64,000 nt of DNA from JAAYAO01 sp051133435 (GCF_051133435.1 NZ_JBPGNY010000001.1:620001-684000); one strand, 5' to 3'. Shown: positions 37,979-46,885, numbered from the stretch's first letter. Translations and numbers: made by a program. The notes: a model not told the origin generated them from the letters alone.

Positions 37979-39354
37979 GCCATCTGCTGACCTGCACGGA
38001 GTTGTCGATCTCGGCACCGGACGGTCGGTGCCTGATTTCGGACTTCAACCTGACGTTGGGCGAGGGTGAGCGGATCGCCATCATGGGTCCGTCCGGGATC
38101 GGGAAGACGACGATCCTGCGCGCCGTGCTCGGCGAACTCCCGTCCGGTTTCACCACCGATGGGTCTCTCGTCCTGGATGGGCAGAAACGCACGGTCGCCT
38201 ACGTCCCTCAGGACGCGGGCGAGAGCTTGACGCCGTCCATGCGTGTTGGAGCAACTCTGCGCGAGGCGGCTGCCCTCGATGCCTCGGCGACGGCTGACGT
38301 CATCGGGGATGTGCTGCACACCGTCGATCTGCCGAGCGACCGCTCGTTCCTGCGACGCAGAACCTGGCAGCTCTCGGGCGGTCAGCAGCGCCGCGTGGCA
38401 CTTGCCCGAGCGCTCGCCATGAACCGACCACTGCTCATTCTGGACGAGCCCACCGCCGGCCTCGATCCGAAGACCCGCGCGCACATGCTGAGTGTGCTGG
38501 CGGACCTGTCGAAGGGTCTGCGCTCCGCGTTGCTGTTGGTCACCCACGATCGAGCCGCGGCCGTGGCGCTCGGTTGCCGGATCATCGATCTGGCGGAAAC
38601 ATCTGTCACCACCTCCGAAATCGATCAGCCTCCGCGTCCTTCCCTCGACGGCCTGAGCACCTTCCGAAGTGCGGAACCCGCGCTCGCGGTTCGTGGCGGA
38701 TACTTCGTGGATCCGAGGGGTCGCACGATCCTGGATCAGGTCGATCTGGAACTCCATCCCGACACCATCACCGCTCTGCGCGGTGTCAGCGGTGGCGGGA
38801 AAACCTCCATCGCTCGCGCCCTGGTGGGATTCTTGCCGCTGCGATCAGGCACGCTGACGCTGCACGGCACTCGGCTCGCGCCGACACTATGGGACCGGAC
38901 GATCCAGCAGCGTCGCGCGATCCAACTGGTCGCGCAGAGTCCACACGACGCCTTCAACCCGTGGCGAACCATCCGCTCATCGCTGGCCGACGCGAACCCG
39001 AGCTGCGATCCGGGGTCCTTCCTCGCCGAGCTCGGCCTGAGCGAGGAATTGATGGACAGGCGGCCGTCGCAATTGTCGGGCGGCCAGCGTCAGCGGTTCT
39101 CGATTCTGCGTGCGCTCAGCGTCGAACCGGACGTCCTGGTGCTCGACGAACCCACCTCGGCACTCGACCCGGTGTCGGTCGTGCGCGTGATGAAATGCCT
39201 TCGCACAGTGGCCGAGCAAGGTGCGGCGATCCTGGTGGTGACGCACCAAGAGCCCGGCGAAGGCTCCTCGCTCGCCGAGGCCTTCTCCTTCGACCGAACA
39301 TGGACCCTGGACGATGGTTCGCTGAACGAAAGCGTGGAGCCGCCACCTCAGTGA
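37975..39354 (+). CDS. Fused double-ATPase subunit of peptide/nickel-type ABC transporter
   Basis: 459 residues with two complete ABC domains. First: Walker A GPSGIGKT (38-45), signature LSGGQQRR (about 133), Walker B LLILDEPTAGLDP. Second: Walker A GVSGGGKTS (270-278), signature LSGGQRQR (about 367), Walker B VLVLDEPTSALDP. It replaces the usual separate DppD and DppF subunits (CntD/CntF). GTG 37975 overlaps the permease stop. The four genes thus form one coupled operon. Confidence 0.9.
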   Translation: MSHLLTCTELSISAPDGRCLISDFNLTLGEGERIAIMGPSGIGKTTILRAVLGELPSGFTTDGSLVLDGQKRTVAYVPQDAGESLTPSMRVGATLREAAALDASATADVIGDVLHTVDLPSDRSFLRRRTWQLSGGQQRRVALARALAMNRPLLILDEPTAGLDPKTRAHMLSVLADLSKGLRSALLLVTHDRAAAVALGCRIIDLAETSVTTSEIDQPPRPSLDGLSTFRSAEPALAVRGGYFVDPRGRTILDQVDLELHPDTITALRGVSGGGKTSIARALVGFLPLRSGTLTLHGTRLAPTLWDRTIQQRRAIQLVAQSPHDAFNPWRTIRSSLADANPSCDPGSFLAELGLSEELMDRRPSQLSGGQRQRFSILRALSVEPDVLVLDEPTSALDPVSVVRVMKCLRTVAEQGAAILVVTHQEPGEGSSLAEAFSFDRTWTLDDGSLNESVEPPPQ

Positions 39355-39384
39355 CAGCCCCACGCCTTTTCGGTCGATCGCGAC

Positions 39385-40758
39385 TTACTGCGCGTCGTCC
39401 TCCCACTTCAGGCGGACGGCGCGCGGGCCGGCGGTTTCCTTCGAGACGAACACCGCGATGATCGACAGCGCGAACAGGAAGATCACGTACCAACCCAGGT
39501 AGGTGACCCCGTTCTCGGGCGAAACCACCAGATTGGCGATCAGCGGGATGCTGCCGGCACCCAGAATCGACGAGAGCTGGTAGCTCAGCGAGGCGCCGGT
39601 GTAGCGCGCCTCGGGGGCGTACTTCTCACTCAGGAAAGCACCGAAGGGCCCGAACATTGCGGCGTGGACGATGCTGCCCGCGAGCAGGAAGCCGGCCAGC
39701 ACGATCATCGGGCTGGTGGAGTTGAACAGCGCGAACATCGGGAAGACCAGCGCCGCCCCGACGATGCCGGCGGTGATCATCACCGGCTTGCGGCCGTACC
39801 GGTCGGACAGCCAGGCGAAGAACGGAATCGCGAAAATCATCAGGAAGTAGGAGCCCGACAGCATGTACAGCGCGGCCTCCTGCCCGACGTGGCCCTGGGT
39901 GGTCACGTAGCGCACCATGAAGCTGGCGAGCAGACCCTGCACCGCGAGCGAGCCGGCACCGGCGAAGGTGCCGATGATGACCTGCAGCGGGAACTTGGTG
40001 ACCACGGTGGCCAGCGGCAGCGCGCGGTCGTGGGCGTCCTCGACCTCGGCCAGGCGGCGCTGGAAGTCGGGGCTCTCGGTCACCCGCAGGCGCAGGTAGA
40101 CACCGACCAGCACGATCACCGCCGACAGCAGGAAGGGAATTCGCCAGCCCCAGTCGAGGAAGGACGTACCGGGCATCCGGGAGAACAGCGCGAGCGCCAT
40201 GGTGGCGAGGATCGCGCCGGCCGGGCCGCCGATCGCGGCGATGCTCGCACCGACGCCGCGGGATTTCTTGCTGGCATGTTCCATCGACATCAGCGTGGCG
40301 CCACCCCACTCGCCACCCATCGCCAGACCCTGCAGCATGCGCAGCATCACCAGGGTGATCGGGGCGGCGGCACCGATGGCGCCGTAGCTCGGCAGGACAC
40401 CGATACCGACCGAGACGACGCCCATCAGCAGCAGGGTCACGAAGAGCACGTTCTTGCGTCCGAACCGGTCACCGAAGTGACCGAAGACCAAGCCGCCGAG
40501 TGGACGGGCGAGGTAGCCCGACAGCAGCACCACGAAGGACAAGGTTGTGGCGAGCTGTGGATCGAGTCCGGCGAAGAACACGGCGGGGAACACGATGCCG
40601 GCAGCAGCCGCGTAGAGGATGAAGTCGTAGAACTCCACCATCGTGCCCAGGAAGCTGGCGACCTGAGCACGGCGTGCGTCGCGGCGCCTGGTGCTCTGGT
40701 CGCGGGTGTCGACGGGCGAGCCGTCCGGTGTCTCGGTATTCGGCGGTGATTGGGTCAT
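39385..40758 (-). CDS. MFS transporter, metabolite:H+ symporter (MHS) family
   Basis: 457 residues from ATG 40758 (MTQSPPNTETPDG), with GAGAGAG upstream. Twelve predicted helices. FLGTMVEFYDFILYAAAAGIVFPAVFF, GHFGDRFGRKNVLFVTLLLMG and GLAMGGEWGGATLMSMEHA are MHS-family signatures (shikimate, proline/betaine and aromatic-acid carriers). It is the last gene in the direction of the catabolic cluster and probably imports its substrate. Confidence 0.9.
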   Translation of the reverse strand: MTQSPPNTETPDGSPVDTRDQSTRRRDARRAQVASFLGTMVEFYDFILYAAAAGIVFPAVFFAGLDPQLATTLSFVVLLSGYLARPLGGLVFGHFGDRFGRKNVLFVTLLLMGVVSVGIGVLPSYGAIGAAAPITLVMLRMLQGLAMGGEWGGATLMSMEHASKKSRGVGASIAAIGGPAGAILATMALALFSRMPGTSFLDWGWRIPFLLSAVIVLVGVYLRLRVTESPDFQRRLAEVEDAHDRALPLATVVTKFPLQVIIGTFAGAGSLAVQGLLASFMVRYVTTQGHVGQEAALYMLSGSYFLMIFAIPFFAWLSDRYGRKPVMITAGIVGAALVFPMFALFNSTSPMIVLAGFLLAGSIVHAAMFGPFGAFLSEKYAPEARYTGASLSYQLSSILGAGSIPLIANLVVSPENGVTYLGWYVIFLFALSIIAVFVSKETAGPRAVRLKWEDDAQ

Positions 40759-40826
40759 GGTTCTCTCTCGGATGGGCGGTCGAAGGTTGCTTCGACCAGG
40801 TGAGTGTTGCGGGTGGAGGACCGAAC

Positions 40827-42008
40827 TCAGACGAGGGCGGTCTCGAGTTCGGTGGCGTACGCGTAGGCCTTGTCGACCCATTCGCGGACGGTGGCGCCGG
40901 TGACGTCCTGAGGCAGGAAGGTCATCCGCAAGGTCAGGTCGGACGGACCGTCGTCGTCCGGAACCTGGATGATCAGCGAGGACAGGTTGTACCTCGCGTC
41001 GTCATCGAGGGGTTTCACGTCGTACGCTTCGGGCTTCACCGCGCCGGTGATGGTGTCGCGGATCTCACGCTCCTGCGCCGGGGTGAGGCGCTGGGAGCCG
41101 TACGCCGTGGTGGCTTCGCTCAGGTACTGCAGGGAGTCGTCGGGTGCCTGCTCGCGAAGCCGGTACAGAAAGCCGTGTTCCCGGTAGAAATCGAGGCGAC
41201 GGTGGAAGATCTCGAGTTGGGTCTCGCCGGCCCCGGAGGCCTTGCCCAACCAGTAGGCCCGGCCCTCCTCGTCCAGATGGGCGGCCCAACTGTCAGCGAT
41301 CGGCGGAATGATCGGCAGGCGTTGCCCCAGATCGGGTTGCACGCTCACACCGGGGGCGGCCGCGACGGCCACCGCCACCAGTTCGTCGCGATTAACCACC
41401 TTCATCAGGGTGCACTGGCAGCCGATCGACCGGGCGAGGGCCTCGAGATCGTCGCGGCTCGCGACGGCGGCCTGCACCTCGTCGGCGATGTCGGCGTCGA
41501 TCCGTGAGATCAGCGAGGGCACCACGAAGGAGCCGTAGCCGCCCTGGAAGAACAGCAGGGGCGCGACCGGGTTCTCGACCGCGAGCGCTTCGACGCTGCA
41601 CAGGGTGACCCAGTGGTCACCGGCGTCCACGTTGGTGGTGATTCGGGCGTCGACCCACGAGATCACACCCTCGAGAATCGGGTCCCCCGACGGGGAGGGT
41701 TTCCAGTCGATGCCCTCGAGCTTGTTGGTCTTGCGGCGCGCGATCGTGCGGCAGATCTGCTCCTGGTCGGCGGCGAGCACGTTGATGCAGATCGAGGAGC
41801 ATTCGGCGAGTTTGGCGAAGGTCGACGAGGTCTTCATCGGCATGAAGGACACCAGCGGCGGCTCCAGTGACACCGACGAGAAGGTTCCGACGACGAGCGC
41901 GAGCGGCTCACCGTGGGTGGCGATGCCGGTGACGATGGCGACACCGGTGGGGTAATGACCCATCACCGAACGGAAGGCGGCAGGGTCGAAATGGGGGCGC
42001 TGGTTCAT
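40827..42008 (-). CDS. Flavin reductase fused to an IclR-type effector-binding domain
   Basis: 393 residues from ATG 42008, preceded by AGAAGGAG. Residues 1 to ~165 are an HpaC/HsaB-like flavin reductase (FRSVMGHYPTGVAIVTG, FSSVSLEPPLVSFMPMKTSSTFAKL, FFQGGYGSF). Residues ~165-390 look like an IclR effector domain (LARSIGCQCTLMKVVNRDEL, PGVSVQPDLGQRLPIIPP, ARYNLSSLIIQVPDD), but no helix-turn-helix is present. Probably the reductase that feeds FADH2/FMNH2 to the monooxygenase two genes upstream, tuned by substrate binding. The C1 reductase of Acinetobacter HPA hydroxylase, with a C-terminal MarR-like domain, is a functional analogue. Confidence 0.82.
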   Translation of the reverse strand: MNQRPHFDPAAFRSVMGHYPTGVAIVTGIATHGEPLALVVGTFSSVSLEPPLVSFMPMKTSSTFAKLAECSSICINVLAADQEQICRTIARRKTNKLEGIDWKPSPSGDPILEGVISWVDARITTNVDAGDHWVTLCSVEALAVENPVAPLLFFQGGYGSFVVPSLISRIDADIADEVQAAVASRDDLEALARSIGCQCTLMKVVNRDELVAVAVAAAPGVSVQPDLGQRLPIIPPIADSWAAHLDEEGRAYWLGKASGAGETQLEIFHRRLDFYREHGFLYRLREQAPDDSLQYLSEATTAYGSQRLTPAQEREIRDTITGAVKPEAYDVKPLDDDARYNLSSLIIQVPDDDGPSDLTLRMTFLPQDVTGATVREWVDKAYAYATELETALV

Positions 42009-42057
42009 GACGGCTCCTTCTGGGAGTCGGAAAAGGTGAAAACTGCGGTGTGGGGCG

Positions 42058-43317
42058 CTACCGGGCCGTGGCCTCGGCGGTGACGAAGTCGTGCAGCTCC
42101 CGCACGAGTGGGGCCGATCTGCGCTCGAAGGCTTCGCGGTTTTCGCCCTGCAGCATGGGGGCGTCGGTCCACGCCTCCCAGTTGCCGAACTGGTACGGCA
42201 GATCGAAGGTGTGCGCGGCGCCGAACCCGTCCAGGGTGCTCGCGTGATCGAACACCGCACGTTGCACCGGTGTCCCCGCCTGCGCGGCCTCCCCGGCGAC
42301 CTCATCGGCGAATCGGACGAACAACTCACGCGAGGTTCGCTCCACCAGGCAGTCGTACGGCTCAGAGCCCGCGCAGTCGGGGAACAACTCCCCCACCTCG
42401 TCGGCCGTGATGTGCCGCTCCGGCGCCTGATAGAAGAACGCGGCGGTCTCCGCAGCAGTGGTGCGCAGGTACAGCGCCGTGGCGTGTCCGGACGGCACCG
42501 CAGCACGGCTCAGATCTTCCGGTAGTGCCGGGCTGAAGGTGGGCAGGTAGGCCGACGGGGGTTGTCCGAACGGTGGCGGAAACTGCTTCAGTGCCGCCAA
42601 GCCGGCCGCCAGCACTTCGTCCACCGGGGCGGTTCGCAGATCGCTGCCGACCAGGCCGGCACGGGCCAGGTGGCTCACCTCGGTGAGGTGCTCGGGGGTC
42701 CACAGGGTGCGGGCGCTGGCGCTGAGCAGGGCGAGCCGCCGGAACAATCCCGAGGCCTGCGGCAGCAGGTTGAGCACGTGGGCGTACCAGCCACCGGCCG
42801 AGTGCCCGGCCAGGGTCACCCGGGTGGGGTCACCGCCGAAGTCGGCGATGTTGCGGTGCACCCAGGTCAGTGCGTGGTGGATGTCACCCAGGGCCAGCGG
42901 GGTCGGGTCCACGCCCTCCTCGGGGGCGAGGTGGGCGAGGGCACCGAGCCGGTAGTTGAGCGTCACCACGACCATCCCGGTGCCGGCCAGCACCGTCCCG
43001 TCGTGCCACTGGGCGCTTCCGGCCCCGGTCGTCCAGGCGCCACCGTGGATGAACACCAGCACCGGCAGGTGTTCGGCACCACGGGGCGTCCAGACGTTGA
43101 GGAAGAAGGCGTCCTCGGACTGCGGGTTGCGGGTCAGCGCCGACCCCATCGCCGCCTCGAGCCGGCCGGGCAGTTGGGGGAAGGCGGGGACGTCGCTGAG
43201 GGTGGCTGCGTGCGTGCCGCCCTCCACGTACTCCGACGGGCAGTAGCGATCCGCGCGCGCGAAACGTAGGCCGAGGTGGGCCTCGACTGCTGGGTCAGGG
43301 ACGTGGGAGAGCGGCAT
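42058..43317 (-). CDS. Type B carboxylesterase
   Basis: 419-residue alpha/beta hydrolase. LPVLVFIHGGAWTTGAGS carries the oxyanion-hole HGG; LAGHSAGGWYAHVL carries the nucleophile Ser. An acidic residue and a C-terminal His (FDHASTLDGFGAAHTFDLPYQFGN) complete a plausible triad. Four nt downstream of the monooxygenase gene. It may cleave an ester intermediate or the starting ester of the pathway. Confidence 0.88.
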   Translation of the reverse strand: MPLSHVPDPAVEAHLGLRFARADRYCPSEYVEGGTHAATLSDVPAFPQLPGRLEAAMGSALTRNPQSEDAFFLNVWTPRGAEHLPVLVFIHGGAWTTGAGSAQWHDGTVLAGTGMVVVTLNYRLGALAHLAPEEGVDPTPLALGDIHHALTWVHRNIADFGGDPTRVTLAGHSAGGWYAHVLNLLPQASGLFRRLALLSASARTLWTPEHLTEVSHLARAGLVGSDLRTAPVDEVLAAGLAALKQFPPPFGQPPSAYLPTFSPALPEDLSRAAVPSGHATALYLRTTAAETAAFFYQAPERHITADEVGELFPDCAGSEPYDCLVERTSRELFVRFADEVAGEAAQAGTPVQRAVFDHASTLDGFGAAHTFDLPYQFGNWEAWTDAPMLQGENREAFERRSAPLVRELHDFVTAEATAR

Positions 43318-43320
43318 CGG

Positions 43321-44553
43321 TCACAGCTTCGTGGAGATGTATTCGGTGCCGAGCAGGCCACATCCGTGCAGCTCGTAGTTCACCGGGGCGCTGATGGTGG
43401 CGTGGCGCACGCCGGTGTTGACGTCGCGCCACAGCTTGCCCAGCGGGCTGGCCTCGGCGAAGGCGGCGGTGCCGTGCAGCCACATCAGGTCGTTCATCGC
43501 ATCGGCCAGGGAGTGCACGCTGTGGCCGAGGCCACCGCGGCAGCGGGCCCGCAGTTCCTTGGGCATCGGCTCGGTGCCGCGGGCGGCTTGGTCGATGAAG
43601 TCCGCGGAACGTTCCAGCAGCAGCACGGCGGTGTCGATCTTGGCCGACACCGCACCGATGCCCTCGCGGAACGACCCCGAGGAGGCCTGGGTGGCGTAGT
43701 TGGTGAAGGTGACGCCACGGCTCGGGGCCTCGGAACGGACGAAGTCGAGGGCGGCCTGGGTGGCACCCACCGACGGGGCGGCGATGGTGGTGGCCATCGA
43801 CAGGTGCGGGGTCTGCCGGCGCGCGAAGGGGGCGTTGGGGTCGGACTCGAAGTCGGTGCCCATCATGCGCTCGAAGGAGATCAGCCGGTTCTGCGGGATC
43901 CAGAGGTTCTCGGTGACCATGGTGTGCGAACCGGTGCCGCGCATGCCGAGCACCCGCCAGGTGTCCTTGATCGTGTACTGGTCGCGGTGCATCATCGCGA
44001 AACCGACGGTCGGTTCGGCGTCCTCGCTCTCGTAGACATTGGTGATGCCGATCGCCCACTCCGAGTGCATGATGTTCGAGGCGAAGGGCCACGAACCGCT
44101 CAACCGGTAACCGTCGCCGTCACGGACGGCCTTGCCCGACGGGCTGGCGAACACCGAGGCCATGCCGAGCGAGGGGTCGTTGCCCTGGAAGATGTCGTCC
44201 AGGACCTCGTCGTCGAAGCGGTTGGCCAGCATCACCGAACCGTTGGTGATGACGGTGACCCAGCCGGCGGACGGGCAGTAGTAGCCGAGGGTGCGGGCCA
44301 CGTCGAAGAGCATCCGCGCGCCGCCTTCGTGGCCGCCGTAGCGCGACATGGTCGAGATCTTCCAGGCGCCGGTGTCCTTGATGGCCTGGATGGCCTCGTC
44401 GGACAGGACGCGGTTCTCGTCGGCGGTGACCGACTGTTCGCGCAGCATCGGCCCGATCTCGTGGATCTTGGCGACGATCTCGGCGGTCACCGGGTTGTCG
44501 TAGCTGATCCAGTCGGTGGTGGGGATGTTGACGAGTTCGGGGGAAACGGTCAT
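43321..44553 (-). CDS. Flavin-dependent monooxygenase, HsaA/HpaB (acyl-CoA-dehydrogenase-like, group D) type
   Basis: 410 residues with the acyl-CoA dehydrogenase fold: N-terminal helices (IGPMLREQSVTADENRVLSDEAIQAIKDTGAW), a beta domain (YRLSGSWPFASNIMHSEWAIG, DTWRVLGMRGTGSHTMVTENLWIP) and C-terminal helices (HSLADAMNDLMWLHGTAAF). Enzymes of this kind hydroxylate phenols using reduced flavin from a separate reductase, which is encoded two genes downstream. Typical acyl-CoA-dehydrogenase catalytic Glu is not apparent. Substrate unknown. Confidence 0.85.
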   Translation of the reverse strand: MTVSPELVNIPTTDWISYDNPVTAEIVAKIHEIGPMLREQSVTADENRVLSDEAIQAIKDTGAWKISTMSRYGGHEGGARMLFDVARTLGYYCPSAGWVTVITNGSVMLANRFDDEVLDDIFQGNDPSLGMASVFASPSGKAVRDGDGYRLSGSWPFASNIMHSEWAIGITNVYESEDAEPTVGFAMMHRDQYTIKDTWRVLGMRGTGSHTMVTENLWIPQNRLISFERMMGTDFESDPNAPFARRQTPHLSMATTIAAPSVGATQAALDFVRSEAPSRGVTFTNYATQASSGSFREGIGAVSAKIDTAVLLLERSADFIDQAARGTEPMPKELRARCRGGLGHSVHSLADAMNDLMWLHGTAAFAEASPLGKLWRDVNTGVRHATISAPVNYELHGCGLLGTEYISTKL

Positions 44554-44593
44554 GTGATGGTCTTTCCTGGGTCGGGTTGGGTGGAAGGTGGCG

Positions 44594-45010
44594 TCAGGCC
44601 GGGAAGGCCGCGCCCACTTCGGCGAGGTCCATGTATTCGCGGCAGTTCGTGATCAGCCCGTCGGCGAGGTTCATCACGCAGATGATGTCGATGACGAACT
44701 CATGGCCGTTCTTGGCGGTGGCGGTTTCGTGGAACTCGGTGACGACGACGTCGCCGGCGTCGTGAATGTGCTGGACCTCGATCTTGATGGTGGGGCGGTC
44801 GAGGTTGCGTCCGAGTTCGCCGAGCAGTTCACCGAAGAAGCCGTCCGCGCCGTGGAAGGTGCGCGCGATCGGGTGGGTGCGGCCGATGACGGTCCAGGTC
44901 ATTTCCGGGTGCACCAGGGCGCGGGCGGTGTCGCGGTCTCCGGCGATCTGCGCGTCCCAGAAGCGCGCGACGATGTCGGCGTTGCTCAGGTTGGTGTTCA
45001 GGTCGGTCAT
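44594..45010 (-). CDS. NTF2-like/SnoaL-family protein
   Basis: 138 residues. NADIVARFWDAQIAGDRDTARALVHPEMTWTVIGRTHPIA and the FHGADGFFGELL helix are the cone-shaped NTF2 fold used by ketosteroid isomerases, SnoaL cyclases and limonene-epoxide hydrolases. The start overlaps the cupin stop as ATGA. Might isomerise or hydrolyse an intermediate of the pathway; no assignment beyond fold. Confidence 0.8.
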   Translation of the reverse strand: MTDLNTNLSNADIVARFWDAQIAGDRDTARALVHPEMTWTVIGRTHPIARTFHGADGFFGELLGELGRNLDRPTIKIEVQHIHDAGDVVVTEFHETATAKNGHEFVIDIICVMNLADGLITNCREYMDLAEVGAAFPA

Positions 45011-45552
45011 CGCACCGGTTCCGTTCCGCCGGGGAAGTCGGTGGGCAGGGTGCCGGGGGGCGCCATGATCGTGATGCCGTGCTTGGCGGCGGTCTCGTTG
45101 AGGCGCTGGGTGTACTCGGGGGTGAACTCGAAGCCGGGCTCGGGGCCGCGGAAGGTGGCCGGCACACTCATGTCGCGGACGAAGTTCTCGAAGTTGGCGG
45201 GGCTGGTGAGCACCATGTAGCGGGCACCCTCGGTGCCGACCCGGAAAGTGTGCGGCAGATCCTTCGGCAGCACGATGGCGTCGCCGCCGTACAGGGTGTG
45301 CTCCTGATCGGCGGCCCAGAAGGTGATCGAGCCCTCGATGAGGATCAGAATCTCGTCCTCGCCGATGTGCTCGTGCAGCGGCGGTGCAGAGTTCGGCAGG
45401 GCGTCGTGGGTGTAGACCAGCAGACGCCCCTCGGTCATCGCACCGGTGATGATGAAGTCGGTGTATTCGCCGAGAAACCAGAGTTCTTCACGTTCGTCGT
45501 GACGGACGACGCGTAGGCGCTCCTTCGGATTGACAGGAGTATTCTCGTTCAT
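45007..45552 (-). CDS. Cupin-domain protein
   Basis: 181 residues from ATG 45552, chosen because AAGG is 9 nt upstream (the in-frame ATG at 45561 is too close to it). Cupin motif 1 is PPLHEHIGEDEILILIEG (two His and Glu) and motif 2 is GDAIVLPKDLPHTFRVG (His), a complete metal site like quercetin dioxygenase-type cupins. First gene of the cluster, divergent from the AraC regulator. Confidence 0.83.
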   Translation of the reverse strand: MNENTPVNPKERLRVVRHDEREELWFLGEYTDFIITGAMTEGRLLVYTHDALPNSAPPLHEHIGEDEILILIEGSITFWAADQEHTLYGGDAIVLPKDLPHTFRVGTEGARYMVLTSPANFENFVRDMSVPATFRGPEPGFEFTPEYTQRLNETAAKHGITIMAPPGTLPTDFPGGTEPVR

Positions 45553-45660
45553 ATGGGGCATCCTTGCCTCTCGGTCAGACTCAGCCGTTCAAGGTTGAGC
45601 AGGACACTAAGCAGGCATGCGTGGCCGTGGGAATAGCCAAGTTCTCAGCACGCAGAAATC

Positions 45661-45690
45661 GGATAGACAACTGCATAACCTGTCCTATCC
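45661..45690. promoter_or_regulatory. Interrupted inverted repeat in the cupin/araC divergent promoter region
   Basis: GGATAG (45661-45666) and CTATCC (45685-45690) are 6-bp complementary arms 18 nt apart, in the 183-bp gap between the divergent starts. A candidate operator for the adjacent AraC-type regulator; AraC sites are more often direct repeats, so this is tentative. Confidence 0.3.
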
Positions 45691-45735
45691 CATGATCTGG
45701 GCGTTGTGTTGTCGCGAGTCGGACGGGGGTGTGTG

Positions 45736-46752
45736 ATGCAGCAGCTTTCCGGGGACGATCCCTCGTTCCTGCCGTCCTTTCCACTGTTCAGCGGCGACGA
45801 CCCCTTGGCGATGCGGATGGCGATCGGTGACGTCACCGGGAACAAGCACCGGATGCTGACGGTGAGCGAGAAGGTGCAGGGCGAGGTCAACGGCGTCCGC
45901 CTGGGACGTGTCGGGCTGGTATCGATTCGGTATTCGGTGCCCCTGCAGGTGCATTCCACCCCGACCGGACGGCGCGTGCTGGTGGTGCTGCCGCGTTCGG
46001 CGATGACGGTGGAGAACGGTGACCATCGGTGGCGTACTTCGGCACCGTTCGTGATGGGCACCGAGCACGGGACGCGGCTGCTGCCGGCCCCGGGTTTCGG
46101 GGCGCTGGTGGCTGCGGTGGATGCCGAGGCGATCGAGGAGAGTGTGCGCCGGGTGACCGGCCGTCCGTTGACCGACCGGCTGCGGATCACCTCGGAGTTC
46201 GGCCCGCTGCTGTTGGCGGCCCCGGAGCTGGTGAAGTCGGCCTTCGACCAGGCGTGCAAGGAGATCGAGCTCGGGGTGCGTGGGGAGCATTTGAGTTCCC
46301 TGCTCGGCTCGCACCTGTTGTCGAGCCTGGCCGTGGGGGTCTCCCCCTTCCTGCGCGGCAGCCTGGGCAAGGAACACGACGCCGGCCGGGGCTACTTGTT
46401 CACCGCCCAGGAGTACATCGATGCGCACCTGGCCGGTTCGTTGACGGTGAAGGACATCGCGCGGGCCTGTGGAATCAGCGAACGGCAACTGCACACGGCA
46501 TTCAACGACTTCATGTCGATGACACCGGCGCGGTATGTGAAGTCGCGCCGGCTGAGTGTTGCTCATCGGTTGCTCACCGACCCGGAGCGGGCTCCGCATT
46601 TGACGGTCGCGTCGGTGGCGAAGGCCATTGGGGTGACCCATCACGGGCGGTTCGCGAAGAACTATGCGGAACGGTACGGGGAGTCGCCGTCGGAGTCGCT
46701 GGCGACCGCCCGCGCGGCCTTCACGCAGATGCAGAAGCGCCGGGCTCAGTAG
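45736..46752 (+). CDS. AraC-family transcriptional regulator
   Basis: 338 residues from ATG 45736, with GGGGG upstream. N-terminal AraC_binding_2-like sensor (VRLGRVGLVSIRYSVPLQVHSTPTGRRVLVVLP) and C-terminal double HTH (LAGSLTVKDIARACGISERQLHTAFNDF; TVASVAKAIGVTHHGRFAKNYAERYGESPSE). The domain pattern resembles NphR/FeaR-type activators of two-component flavin monooxygenase genes, in keeping with the divergent operon it presumably controls. Confidence 0.9.
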   Translation: MQQLSGDDPSFLPSFPLFSGDDPLAMRMAIGDVTGNKHRMLTVSEKVQGEVNGVRLGRVGLVSIRYSVPLQVHSTPTGRRVLVVLPRSAMTVENGDHRWRTSAPFVMGTEHGTRLLPAPGFGALVAAVDAEAIEESVRRVTGRPLTDRLRITSEFGPLLLAAPELVKSAFDQACKEIELGVRGEHLSSLLGSHLLSSLAVGVSPFLRGSLGKEHDAGRGYLFTAQEYIDAHLAGSLTVKDIARACGISERQLHTAFNDFMSMTPARYVKSRRLSVAHRLLTDPERAPHLTVASVAKAIGVTHHGRFAKNYAERYGESPSESLATARAAFTQMQKRRAQ

Positions 46753-46885
46753 AGCCCTTGCGATTGACGCCCTCTACTGAATACGTACTCCCTTATTCAA
46801 ACAAACGATCCAATGGTTTCCGGGTGAGGGTGGATCTGGGCTGATCCGGGCCGAAAGTGTCAGTGGGCGCTGTCAGGCTTGGAAC

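Noticed and set aside
45661..45690. Possible CRISPR-like or phage-type repeat unit
   Set aside because: Only one pair of short arms exists; no repeat-spacer periodicity, so it is listed only as a candidate operator.
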